From Bacillota bacterium (GTDB lineage: Bacteria; Bacillota; Clostridia; Christensenellales; CAG-138): a stretch of 13,082 bases of DNA. Positions 1 through 6,160 of this stretch are shown here, in pieces. How positions within the stretch are numbered: position 1 is the stretch's first letter; each line of letters starts with the position of its first letter. The stretch spans positions 1 to 13,082 of the forward strand of contig JAEXTB010000098.1 in NCBI GenBank assembly GCA_023453725.1. The letters run 5' to 3'. Under the pieces are notes generated by a model, which was not told the origin of the DNA, did no database searches, and was given only the letters and a program-made list of their open reading frames with translations. Position numbers and translations under genes: made by a program.

Positions 1-14
1 AACGTACTACTACC

Positions 15-1379
15 CTAATTCTTCAGACTATGGATCGGCGCGGGGATACGCCCGCCGCGCGAAATAAACGCATCGCAGGAATATTGGTTCACGTTCATCA
101 CGGGCGCGCGGCCCAACAAGCCTCCAAACTCCACGAACTCACCGGCTTGTTTGCCGGGGGCTGGAATGATGCGCACGGCGGTAGTTTTGTTGTTGACCAT
201 GCCTATGGCCGCTTCGTCCGCTAAGATGCCGGATATGGTCTCCGCAGACGTATCGCCGGGGACGGCGATCATATCAAGGCCGACAGGGCATACACAGGTC
301 ATGGCCTCAAGCTTCTCTAGGGTCAAAGCGCCGATAGCGGCAGCCTCTATCATGCCGGCATCCTCGCTGACGGGGATAAACGCGCCGGAAAGCCCGCCCA
401 CATGGCTGGAGGCCATGACGCCACCTTTTTTCACGGCGTCGTTCAATAGCGCCAAAGCGGCGGTGGTGCCAGGCGCTCCCGCGTATTCAAGCCCCATTTC
501 GGTCAGGATATGCGCCACGGAATCGCCGACTGCGGGGGTGGGGGCAAGGGAAAGGTCTACAATACCAAAGGGCACGTTCAGCCGCCTGGACGCTTCCTGC
601 GCCACAAGCTGGCCCATGCGGGTAATGCGGAAGGCTGTCTTTTTGATGGATTCCGCCACAACATCAAACGGCTCGCCTTTGACGCGGGTAAGTGCGCTTT
701 TGACAACGCCGGGGCCGGAAACGCCCACATTGATGACGCAATCCGGTTCGCCTGCGCCGTGGAACGCGCCAGCCATAAAGGGGTTGTCCTCCACGGCGTT
801 GCAGAAGGCCACAAGCTTGGCGGCGCCTAAGCCATCCTTTTCACGGGTCAGCTCGGCAGCGGCTTTAATAACGCGGCCCATTTGCGCAACCGCATTCATG
901 TTGATGCCCGCCCGCGTAGTGCCGACGTTCACGCTGGAGCAGACGAAGTCCGTTACGCTGAGCGCCTCCGGGATGCTTGCAATCAGCGCTTCATCGCTTG
1001 CGGTTGCCCCTTTTTGGACCAAAGCGGAAAACCCGCCGATAAAATCGATGCCAAGTGTCTTTGCGGCTTTGTCCATGGCGCGGGCGATGGAGACATAATC
1101 CTTTGCTTTTGTGCCTGCCGCCACAAGGGATATGGGGGTGACGGAAACGCGCTTGTTGACGATGGGGATGCCGTAACGTTCTTCAATTTCCCTGCCTGTA
1201 CGCACGAGGTCCTTTGCGCAGCTGCAGATATGGTCGTAAATCCGGGTGCAGAGAATGTCCATGTCGTCGCATGCGCAGGAAAGCAGGGAAATCCCCATCG
1301 TAATGGTGCGGATATCGAGATTTTCCCGGTCAATCATGCGGATGGTTTCGAGTATTTCGTTGGCGTTCATCATGGGCAT
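15..1379 (-). CDS. PFL family protein (UPF0210)
   Basis: This 454-residue protein has the usual length and overall sequence of the UPF0210/PFL family, a conserved bacterial and archaeal family with a fold related to pyruvate formate-lyase. Its biochemical role is not established. Glycine-rich conserved stretches are visible, such as GGFSALVQKGA near residue 115 and SSHVGGLSGAFIPVSEDAG near 325. The ATG at 1379 is preferred because AAGGAG lies seven bases before it; the in-frame ATGs at 1373 and 1370 are too far from that site. It starts 11 bases after the stop of the ACT-domain gene, so the two are almost certainly co-transcribed. The same ACT-PFL gene order recurs in many Firmicutes, which suggests that the ACT protein regulates or partners it. 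It looks intact. Family assignment is confident; function is unknown. Confidence 0.93.
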   Translation of the reverse strand: MPMMNANEILETIRMIDRENLDIRTITMGISLLSCACDDMDILCTRIYDHICSCAKDLVRTGREIEERYGIPIVNKRVSVTPISLVAAGTKAKDYVSIARAMDKAAKTLGIDFIGGFSALVQKGATASDEALIASIPEALSVTDFVCSSVNVGTTRAGINMNAVAQMGRVIKAAAELTREKDGLGAAKLVAFCNAVEDNPFMAGAFHGAGEPDCVINVGVSGPGVVKSALTRVKGEPFDVVAESIKKTAFRITRMGQLVAQEASRRLNVPFGIVDLSLAPTPAVGDSVAHILTEMGLEYAGAPGTTAALALLNDAVKKGGVMASSHVGGLSGAFIPVSEDAGMIEAAAIGALTLEKLEAMTCVCPVGLDMIAVPGDTSAETISGILADEAAIGMVNNKTTAVRIIPAPGKQAGEFVEFGGLLGRAPVMNVNQYSCDAFISRGGRIPAPIHSLKN

Positions 1380-1390
1380 GGGTGCTCTCC

Positions 1391-1666
1391 TTAAACCTTG
1401 TGCATGGCGTCGAATATCTCCTCGCTCTGGATGCGGATGGAGACATGCTGCGCTTCGCCCAAGAGCTTCAGCGCTTCCTTTACTTCATGGAAGGGAAGCT
1501 TCGCTTCGGAGATATCCACCAGCATCAGCATGACGAATATATCTTCATCCATAACCGTCTGCGTAATGTCCAAGATGTTGATGGAAAGCTCGCTCAGGCG
1601 GTTACTGACACTTGCAATAATACCTACGCGGTCGCGTCCCAATACGGTGACGATTGCCCTGTTCAT
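1391..1666 (-). CDS. ACT domain protein (UPF0237)
   Basis: This 91-residue protein is essentially a single ACT domain, the beta-alpha-beta-beta-alpha-beta fold that binds small ligands, often amino acids. The N-terminal strand and turn (AIVTVLGRDRVGIIASVSNRL, residues 4-24) have the typical hydrophobic-strand, D-x-x-G-I pattern, and the length fits stand-alone UPF0237 proteins. GGAGG lies about seven bases before the ATG. It is the first gene of a two-gene unit with the PFL protein. A ligand-sensing or regulatory role towards that protein is inferred from the conserved pairing; the ligand is not known. Confidence 0.92.
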   Translation of the reverse strand: MNRAIVTVLGRDRVGIIASVSNRLSELSINILDITQTVMDEDIFVMLMLVDISEAKLPFHEVKEALKLLGEAQHVSIRIQSEEIFDAMHKV

Positions 1667-1706
1667 ATATAATCCTCCAAAAAAGGTTTGATACTATAGT
1701 TGCTTT

Positions 1707-1735
1707 ATTTTACGCCATGCGGCCGGAGAACGCAA
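1707..1735 (-). promoter_or_regulatory. Putative sigma-A-type promoter of the ACT-PFL unit
   Basis: Read on the minus strand, TTGCGT (1730-1735) is followed after 17 bases by TAAAAT (1707-1712). The predicted transcript starts about 35 bases before the ACT gene's start codon. Spacing is ideal and the -10 box is good; the -35 box matches the consensus only in its first half. It lies in the 109-base gap after the broken winged-helix gene. Confidence 0.45.
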
Positions 1736-1775
1736 GAAAATGGGGCATTGACCGCCAGCGACAATCTTTGGCGGG

Positions 1776-2347
1776 TTACTTCATCAACGCGGCAATATCC
1801 TTCGGTGGCATCAGATGCGCTAAAAGCGCAAGCAGGTTCGCCTCCGACGGTTCCGCAACAGGCAGCGGATGTTTTAACGTAGCCTCCCATTGCGAACAGG
1901 TCCCCACAGGAAGGAGGACCATGTTTCATTCATCGTACGGTCCCGTTCCATTGCGGTAACCAGCAGCTCGGATAAGAGCGGGTCAAACGCGGCGGAGAAG
2001 CTTTTGGAGGATAGCATCAGCGCGTCCTTAATCCCCTGTGTGCTCACAGGCCCACAGGCAGAAAGAAAGTCGTATATACGCCTGCTTTCAGCGGACAGTT
2101 TGTTGAACCGCTGCTTATAGGGCTTGAGCATGGTATAGAGCGCAAGGGAAAGGTAGGTGGTGCGCTTGCGGTAGGCCTTGGAGTATACCGCCTCGCGCGT
2201 TTCAATCAAATATACAACGGCGTTCCAGTCTCCTCCGGCATCATTGAGCGAGGGAAGAAAGGCGTTGTCATTGCACAACAGGATATGGTTGCGCATAAAG
2301 TAGCCACGGAGGCTGGAGACGGCGTCAAGCGGCGCACGTTGTTCCAT
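1776..2347 (-). pseudogene. Frameshifted winged-helix-like protein, possibly AlkZ-related
   Basis: The intact frame runs from the ATG at 2347 to a stop at 1874 (157 residues). After the segment TWSSFLWGP the reading changes character. Shifting frame near 1892 restores a plausible C-terminus beginning QWEATLKHPLPVAEP and ending DIAALMK, with a stop at 1776-1778, giving about 190 residues. One base appears to be missing, through mutation or sequence error. The middle (about residues 80-125) looks like a winged helix: ESRRIYDFLSACGPVSTQGIKDAL, then a wing-like segment. The W-S-S-F-x-W pattern followed by Q-W-E recalls AlkZ-related proteins (HTH_42-type DNA glycosylase relatives), but this is recognition from memory. 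AGGAGGGG inside the end of rsmI serves the start codon, only two bases after the rsmI stop, so the gene is translationally coupled to rsmI. No heptameric slippery site is visible. Confidence 0.68.
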
Positions 2348-2349
2348 CG

Positions 2350-3201
2350 TTACCCCTCCTGTTCGGCATTGAGCTTGAGCGCCCGCGCATAAGCAAGCTT
2401 TTTGGGCGCCTGCAGCAGAATGGAGGCTGCCGCCGCGGCGTCTCGTACGGAGAACCCTTCCTGCAGCAGCCGGGCAAGCGCTTCATCCAAAGAAGCCTCG
2501 GAAGGATACGACTCTTTTACAGGCACAGCACCCCGTATGGCAATGACACATTCCCCGCGCGGGGGTTCTGAAAAACGCGCGCAGAGCAAGGAGAGTGTAC
2601 CCCGCGCCGCTTCCTCATGCACTTTTGTCAACTCCCGCAGCACAGCAGCAGGGCGGTCGCCTAACGCGGCAAGCAGCTCTTTGAGCGTTGCGGGAATGCG
2701 TACCGGGCTTTCATACAACAGCAGCAGGCCTTCCTGTGTTTTTAGTTTGTCCAGCAAGGCATTGCGCGGCTTTTTCTCGCGCGGCAAAAATCCGTAGAAT
2801 GTAAACGGTTCACTGTATAGCCCCGAAAGTACCGCAGCGGTGGGGACCGCGGAAGCGCCGGGCAGCACCGTTACAGGCAGCCCCTCTTTTGCGCACGCTG
2901 CAAGTAGGGTTGCTCCCGGGTCGGAAATTCCCGGCATGCCCGCATCCGAACAAAACGCAATGCTCTTTCCTTGCCGGAGTTCCCGGATAAGCTCTGAGGC
3001 ACGCTCACGCTCGTTATGCTCGTGGCAGCTTAATAGCGGCTTTTTGATGTCATAATGATTCAAAAGCCCCAGCGTATGGCGCGTATCCTCCGCCCAGATG
3101 CTGTCCGCCTCCTGCAAGATGCGCAGCACACGCAGCGTGATATCCTCCAGGTTGCCAATGGGGGTTGCACACAGGTACAGCGTGCCGGTTGCTTGTTCCA
3201 T
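2350..3201 (-). CDS. rsmI: 16S rRNA (cytidine1402-2'-O)-methyltransferase RsmI
   Basis: RsmI uses SAM to 2'-O-methylate C1402 in the 16S rRNA decoding centre. The 283-residue protein has the family's tetrapyrrole-methylase fold signatures: LYLCATPIGNLEDITLR at 8-24, AEDTRHT at 37-43, SDAGMPGISDPG at 85-96 and LPGASAVPTA at 113-122, then FYGFLPR. The ATG at 3201 is chosen over an in-frame ATG at 3255 because AAGGAGG lies just before it, the homologous region begins there, and the extension runs through a palindromic repeat. It follows trmN6 by 136 bases on the same strand and is closely coupled to the broken gene downstream. In Bacillus subtilis the corresponding genes yabB and yabC are also neighbours. 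Length and motifs look normal. Confidence 0.96.
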   Translation of the reverse strand: MEQATGTLYLCATPIGNLEDITLRVLRILQEADSIWAEDTRHTLGLLNHYDIKKPLLSCHEHNERERASELIRELRQGKSIAFCSDAGMPGISDPGATLLAACAKEGLPVTVLPGASAVPTAAVLSGLYSEPFTFYGFLPREKKPRNALLDKLKTQEGLLLLYESPVRIPATLKELLAALGDRPAAVLRELTKVHEEAARGTLSLLCARFSEPPRGECVIAIRGAVPVKESYPSEASLDEALARLLQEGFSVRDAAAAASILLQAPKKLAYARALKLNAEQEG

Positions 3202-3217
3202 GGGAGCCCTCCTTTTT

Positions 3218-3271
3218 TGCAGGGGCTTTCCCCCTGCACCCCACCAAAGGGACACGTCCCTTTAGAATCCC
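3218..3271 (+). repeat. Double-hairpin intergenic repeat, copy C
   Basis: The element has two inverted repeats separated by a C-rich spacer. TGCAGGGG (3218-3225) pairs perfectly with CCCCTGCA (3231-3238), and AAAGGGAC (3246-3253) pairs with GTCCCTTT (3256-3263); AGAATCCC follows. The same layout (hairpin, C-rich spacer, hairpin, AAnCCC) recurs at 6026-6136 and 11018-11073. It lies between trmN6 and rsmI, within the transcribed leader of rsmI if the two are co-transcribed. Neither hairpin has a U-run on the minus strand, so it is not an obvious terminator for trmN6. An adjacent segment at 3272-3325 is A/T-rich with a small CTTTC-GTG-GAAAG hairpin and may belong to the same unit. Confidence 0.75.
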
Positions 3272-3337
3272 ATATTTTAAAAGTCGCTTTCTTTTGATCC
3301 TTTTCTTTCGTGGAAAGCTAGGACCGTAACCCTCTGT

Positions 3338-4042
3338 TTACTCCATATGATAAATCGCCCGTTTTTCCGCCGTATCGTTGCCGTTTTCATCGGCAAGCAG
3401 CAGTGTATGCTCTACTTTCATACCGGGCCTGCCGCCCTTTCTTGCAAGTACCAGCGCGAGGTAGGGAGGCTTCTTCATATTATATGCAACAAGCCGCAGC
3501 CGCTTGGGTTCCAGGCCATTTTGCCGCAGCAGGATAAACGCATCTGCCAGGCGTTCGGCGGGGTAACAAAAGTAAAATTTGCCGCCATACTTTAATAGTT
3601 TCTTAGCGCAGGCAACCGCGCCTAAAAAAGCGTTCGCTCCCCCGCGCGCCGCTGCGCGCTGCGCGTTGGGGCTTTGCAGGTCCTTTTCAAAATAGGGCGG
3701 GTTACAGATGATTGCCGTAAACGTCCCGTGGCCGAGCACGTTTGGCGCATCCGCCCAATCCAACTCATGTACTGGAAACGAAAGCCCGTTATAGTCCATG
3801 GTCATACGCAAAAGTTCGCACAGCGCCGCTTCCCGCTCCAGACAGGAAAATGCAGCGCCGTTACGCGCGTATGTCAATAACGCAACCGCTCCCGTACCTG
3901 CGCCAAGATCAAGGGCAATGTCTTCGGGAGAAAGATCGGCAAACGCGGAAAGCAGCACGGAATCCTGCGTAAAGCGCGGAAGATCCCCCTGCTGGTATAA
4001 GAACAACCCCTTATATTGCAAATCTTCCAGATGCGGTTCCAT
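3338..4042 (-). CDS. trmN6: tRNA1(Val) (adenine37-N6)-methyltransferase-like, TrmN6/YabB family
   Basis: This 234-residue class I SAM-dependent methyltransferase has motif I DLGAGTG (45-51) and the N6-adenine motif IV NPPYF (114-118). The N-terminal segment DSVLLSAFADL also fits the TrmN6/YfiC group, which methylates the N6 of A37 in tRNA1(Val). The ATG at 4042 has GGAGG nine bases upstream. An in-frame ATG at 4087 is rejected because the extension would translate a terminator hairpin. The gene starts only about 20 bases after that hairpin's U-run, so its expression needs readthrough or a promoter upstream of the hairpin. It precedes rsmI, matching the yabB-yabC order of Bacillus without the GIY-YIG gene between them. 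The exact tRNA substrate is inferred from the family. Confidence 0.88.
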   Translation of the reverse strand: MEPHLEDLQYKGLFLYQQGDLPRFTQDSVLLSAFADLSPEDIALDLGAGTGAVALLTYARNGAAFSCLEREAALCELLRMTMDYNGLSFPVHELDWADAPNVLGHGTFTAIICNPPYFEKDLQSPNAQRAAARGGANAFLGAVACAKKLLKYGGKFYFCYPAERLADAFILLRQNGLEPKRLRLVAYNMKKPPYLALVLARKGGRPGMKVEHTLLLADENGNDTAEKRAIYHME

Positions 4043-4060
4043 CTTAAGCCATCCTCCGGT

Positions 4061-4091
4061 AAGAAAAAAGGCTTGCCATGAAGGCAAGCCT
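4061..4091 (-). terminator. Intrinsic terminator after sortase, inside the trmN6 leader
   Basis: On the minus strand AGGCTTGCC pairs with GGCAAGCCT across a five-base loop, a nine-pair stem, followed immediately by a run of six Ts then CTT. This is a textbook Rho-independent terminator. It lies 53 bases after the sortase stop codon and ends only five bases before the trmN6 ribosome site. Confidence 0.88.
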
Positions 4092-4104
4092 CAAGTCTGA
4101 TCCA

Positions 4105-4134
4105 ATTTTACAATAGCGTCCCGCCTTTATGCAA
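4105..4134 (-). promoter_or_regulatory. Possible trmN6 promoter upstream of the terminator hairpin
   Basis: On the minus strand TTGCAT (4129-4134) is followed after 18 bases by TAAAAT (4105-4110). Transcription would start near 4097 and run straight into the terminator hairpin at 4061-4091. The spacing is one base longer than ideal and the -35 box is weak, so this is a candidate only. Confidence 0.35.
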
Positions 4135-4143
4135 GCGCGGTGC

Positions 4144-4890
4144 CTAGTCTGCAATTGCGGCAGGGGAGGCGGTGGTCCCGGGGGCTGCGGTGACAGAGGC
4201 GGCACCCTTTTCCTTGCACACGGCCACCACGCGGGAGCGGGAAGTACCAAGCTCGCGGTCATAGTCCCCAAGGCAGGTGATGAGCGTCATGCGACTTTCT
4301 CCACCAAGATCCATGACGGAGGAAGGAATTTCATCGAGCAGGTAGGTGTCCAGGTTGGTCACGTCAAAATACTTGTAGGTTCCGTCGTCATATTCAATGA
4401 CGACCTCATCCCCGACTTTCATTTCCTTCAGGATAGAGAACGTGCCCAGTTCACCCTTCCATTTCACATGCCCGTTTAAGAGCGCGTTTCCCGGTTCTCC
4501 AGGGGAAGGGCCGTATTGATACCACGCCGAGTCCTTTGCGGAATCAAGCGTGCCCATGGCGTTGTCTTCCGTCACGCCTACCGGGTAAATATCTGCCTGC
4601 CGTTCATAGCCAGTAAAGAAGATGCGTACCGGAATTTTCTGGACATACGGCGTGGGGGAGGGCGTAGAAAGCGGCGTGTCAGAAGGCGCGAGGCTGGGCG
4701 CGGGTGTGGCCGCAGCCGTAGGTGCTGGCGTGGGAGGCGGTACGTATGGACCGGGGATCCAGATATATTCGCGTACCACCATATAAATGCCACCCAGCAA
4801 CATGGCGGCAATCAGCACATAAATGATTGCCCAAAAGGCTTTGGAGTTTTTTAACCCCGGCTTGTTTTCAGGCTGACGTTTGTCTTCCAT
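4144..4890 (-). CDS. Membrane-anchored sortase (class F-like)
   Basis: Sortases are cysteine transpeptidases that join sorting-signal proteins to the cell wall. This 248-residue protein has a positively charged cytoplasmic N-terminus, one membrane segment (about 19-39), a Pro/Thr/Ala/Ser-rich linker (about 47-81) and then the sortase fold. The catalytic triad is visible as His141 in LLNGHVKW, Cys206 in TLITC, and Arg220 (or Arg218) in SRSRVVAV. The P-G-x-x-G-N-A-L-L-N-G-H region resembles class F and other short clostridial sortases; the class is not certain. An Ala/Thr/Ser-rich tail (about 230-248) follows the catalytic domain. GAGG precedes the ATG at 4890. No LPXTG-type substrate gene lies in the window, so it is probably a general-purpose enzyme. 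It ends in a strong terminator. Confidence 0.9.
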   Translation of the reverse strand: MEDKRQPENKPGLKNSKAFWAIIYVLIAAMLLGGIYMVVREYIWIPGPYVPPPTPAPTAAATPAPSLAPSDTPLSTPSPTPYVQKIPVRIFFTGYERQADIYPVGVTEDNAMGTLDSAKDSAWYQYGPSPGEPGNALLNGHVKWKGELGTFSILKEMKVGDEVVIEYDDGTYKYFDVTNLDTYLLDEIPSSVMDLGGESRMTLITCLGDYDRELGTSRSRVVAVCKEKGAASVTAAPGTTASPAAIAD

Positions 4891-4942
4891 TCAGGTTCCT
4901 CATTCCGCAGCGCAAATAAAAGCGCAAGTTAGTCTATGTTTC

Positions 4943-4970
4943 ATTATAACACGCGGAAGGAGGCATGCAA
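4943..4970 (-). promoter_or_regulatory. Putative sortase promoter
   Basis: On the minus strand TTGCAT (4965-4970) is followed after 16 bases by a perfect TATAAT (4943-4948), about 52 bases before the sortase start codon. It sits in the 96-base gap after the RinA-like gene, where no clear terminator is visible, so some readthrough from that gene is also possible. Confidence 0.6.
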
Positions 4971-4986
4971 CATATGCCACAGTTGT

Positions 4987-5493
4987 TCACGGTTTGGACA
5001 CCGGACCTCCCGACTTTTCCGGGCGGGGTTTGCTCGTACGGCCATATGGGGAGAGCACGCCCGCTTCGATTGCGCCCGCCATCACAGCCTGCATAATATC
5101 ATCCCGCCAGCGGTACAGTGTGGGCTCACTGATGTGCAGTTCGTCTAAAAGAATCTCGCGCCGCGCGCAGCTGTCCGAGGGCGTATCCCCCGTATCCGCA
5201 AAAAACAGGAGTTCCATCAATTGTGCCTTATGCGGCGCGTCCCGTTTGAACATGGCTGAGGCCTCTTCAATCGCCCACACCCATCCCTGCATGCGTTTGA
5301 TTTCTTCATTCGGTTCAAGCAACCGCAAAGCATCGGATGCGGTGGGGTCCCCATAAAGCCCGGTTCTTGCCCGCTCGCCGAGCGGGCGCGCTTTTAGCCC
5401 GAGTTCCTCATACTCACACAGCATGCGCTTGGTGTTGTTGTATTGCCTGAGCTGCAGAAAAATCAGCTCGCGTATACGCCTTGTCTTCATCAT
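4987..5493 (-). CDS. Phage RinA/ArpU-like transcriptional regulator
   Basis: The 168-residue protein resembles small phage late-gene activators of the RinA/ArpU group. It has an N-terminal basic helical region (RRIRELIFLQLRQYNNTKRM), a DPTASDALRLLE segment (49-60) like the D-P-T-x-x-x-A-L pattern of those proteins, a central helix around W71-F82, and a C-terminal helix-turn-helix (about 112-135) with ISEPTLYRWRDDI as recognition helix. The tail (150-168) is basic and proline-rich. The ATG at 5493 has AGGAGG nine bases upstream; the extra 42 N-terminal codons up to 5619 would cover the promoter and are rejected. A near-consensus LexA box overlaps the predicted transcription start. No phage structural or lysis genes are nearby, so it could be a domesticated phage regulator. 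Family recognition is from memory and its targets are unknown. Confidence 0.72.
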   Translation of the reverse strand: MMKTRRIRELIFLQLRQYNNTKRMLCEYEELGLKARPLGERARTGLYGDPTASDALRLLEPNEEIKRMQGWVWAIEEASAMFKRDAPHKAQLMELLFFADTGDTPSDSCARREILLDELHISEPTLYRWRDDIMQAVMAGAIEAGVLSPYGRTSKPRPEKSGGPVSKP

Positions 5494-5516
5494 TTTGCCG
5501 TTCCTCCTCTCGTAAT

Positions 5517-5530
5517 AGAACATTTGTTCG
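5517..5530 (-). promoter_or_regulatory. LexA/DinR (SOS) operator
   Basis: On the minus strand the 14-mer CGAACAAATGTTCT matches the Firmicute LexA box CGAAC-RNRY-GTTYG at every position but the last. The inner GAAC-N4-GTTC is a perfect inverted repeat (5518-5529). It starts seven bases after the -10 hexamer of the regulator's promoter, so bound LexA would cover the transcription start. Confidence 0.8.
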
Positions 5531-5536
5531 ATTAAG

Positions 5537-5565
5537 AGTATAGCATGGCAGGGATTGGCGTGCAA
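5537..5565 (-). promoter_or_regulatory. Promoter of the RinA-like regulator
   Basis: On the minus strand TTGCAC (5560-5565) is followed after exactly 17 bases by TATACT (5537-5542). The predicted start lies inside the adjacent LexA box, about 40 bases before the start codon. The operator placement just downstream of the -10 box supports both calls. Confidence 0.65.
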
Positions 5566-5638
5566 GGGAAAGTATATGTACTGCGTCTTTCTAAGAATAG
5601 CGCTTAAGAAAATATTCATATATCGTGCTGCAAGGACA

Positions 5639-5647
5639 TGGTATAAT
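5639..5647 (+). promoter_or_regulatory. Extended -10 promoter of the DUF6054-like gene
   Basis: TGG followed directly by a perfect TATAAT (5642-5647) forms an extended -10 element. No convincing -35 hexamer stands at the normal distance. The predicted start is about 20 bases before the ATG, leaving a short leader with the GGAGG site. It faces away from the SOS-type promoter about 75 bases to the left. Confidence 0.6.
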
Positions 5648-5675
5648 TTTCATAATTCATACAGGAGGGAACAGA

Positions 5676-6014
5676 ATGGCCAGTACGTTTCTGGTATCGA
5701 TACCGGCGCAGCAGGCAATGGATGTGGTTTGTGATGCGATTTTAAATAGTGTGACGGGCGAGCTGGTAGATCATTATGAGATCGCCCCCGCAAGCGGAGG
5801 CAAATGTATCGTTTCCGTATTTGAAAAACACTTTTTTCGCGCAGGAAATAGGTTAACGCTCACGGTGGTCGTGGATGACTTCTTAGGCCACTCCCGCGTC
5901 CATACCATCGGCGGGGGCGGCGGAGAAGGCTTGTTCCGTTTTGATTGGGGTGCATCGCAGAGCTTTGAAAGCGCAGTCGAACGCGCGCTGCAGCCGTATT
6001 TGATTAGTCGGTAG
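5676..6014 (+). CDS. Small DUF6054-like protein
   Basis: This 112-residue soluble protein of unknown function resembles the clostridial DUF6054 family. Shared features are a conserved C-x-V-x-V-x-E-K segment (CIVSVFEKHF, about 44-53), then G-N-R-L-T-L, a glycine-rich stretch (HTIGGGGGEGLFRF) and a final W-G-x-x-x-x-F-x-x-x helix. No signal peptide or membrane segment is seen. The ATG at 5676 is chosen because CAGGAGGG lies just before it; the extra 17 codons from 5625 would run through the promoter. It stands alone between a divergent neighbour and a convergent one. The family call is from memory. Confidence 0.78.
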   Translation: MASTFLVSIPAQQAMDVVCDAILNSVTGELVDHYEIAPASGGKCIVSVFEKHFFRAGNRLTLTVVVDDFLGHSRVHTIGGGGGEGLFRFDWGASQSFESAVERALQPYLISR

Positions 6015-6025
6015 ATAAAATAAAT

Positions 6026-6077
6026 GAGGGCGCTGCCCTCAAACTCCCGCTTAGGGCCGTAACGGCCTAAGAACCCC
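6026..6077 (+). repeat. Double-hairpin intergenic repeat, copy A1
   Basis: GAGGGC (6026-6031) pairs with GCCCTC (6035-6040), followed by the C-rich spacer AAACTCCCGC. An imperfect palindrome at 6051-6070 comes next (TTAGG...CCTAA arms around GCCGTAACGG), then GAACCCC. It matches copy B at 11018-11073 closely and copy C in layout. It sits between two convergent genes and may help end their transcripts, though there is no U-run. Confidence 0.8.
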
Positions 6078-6082
6078 ATTGT

Positions 6083-6136
6083 GGGGATTCCCAAGGGAGG
6101 TGTCCCTCGGGTGGGGGTTCGGGGGCAAAGCCCCTG
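6083..6136 (-). repeat. Double-hairpin intergenic repeat, copy A2 (inverted)
   Basis: This is the same element in the opposite orientation to A1. AGGGA (6094-6098) pairs with TCCCT (6103-6107), and GGGGC (6122-6126) pairs with GCCCC (6130-6134), with GGGATTC ahead and a GGTGGGG spacer between. Its plus strand aligns well with the minus strand of copy C. A1 and A2 meet in a CCCCA-TTG-TGGGG hairpin at 6074-6086. Confidence 0.75.
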
Positions 6137-6160
6137 AAAGTACAGAAGACACGAAAAATC

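Noticed and set aside
151..1098. A 315-codon open frame on the plus strand opposite the PFL gene
   Set aside because: It lies fully antisense to a well-supported conserved gene, its translation is low-complexity Ser/Ala/Thr-rich, and it has no convincing ribosome site. Such frames are common opposite GC-rich genes.
1705..1929. A separate 74-residue minus-strand gene
   Set aside because: It overlaps the C-terminus restored by the frameshift correction (stop at 1776), its translation looks random, and it lacks a ribosome site. It is the wrong frame of the broken gene.
3202..3337. Terminator or promoter within the trmN6-rsmI gap
   Set aside because: Hairpins of repeat copy C lack a U-run on the minus strand, and the TAAAAT near 3274 has no -35 partner, so neither call can be supported.
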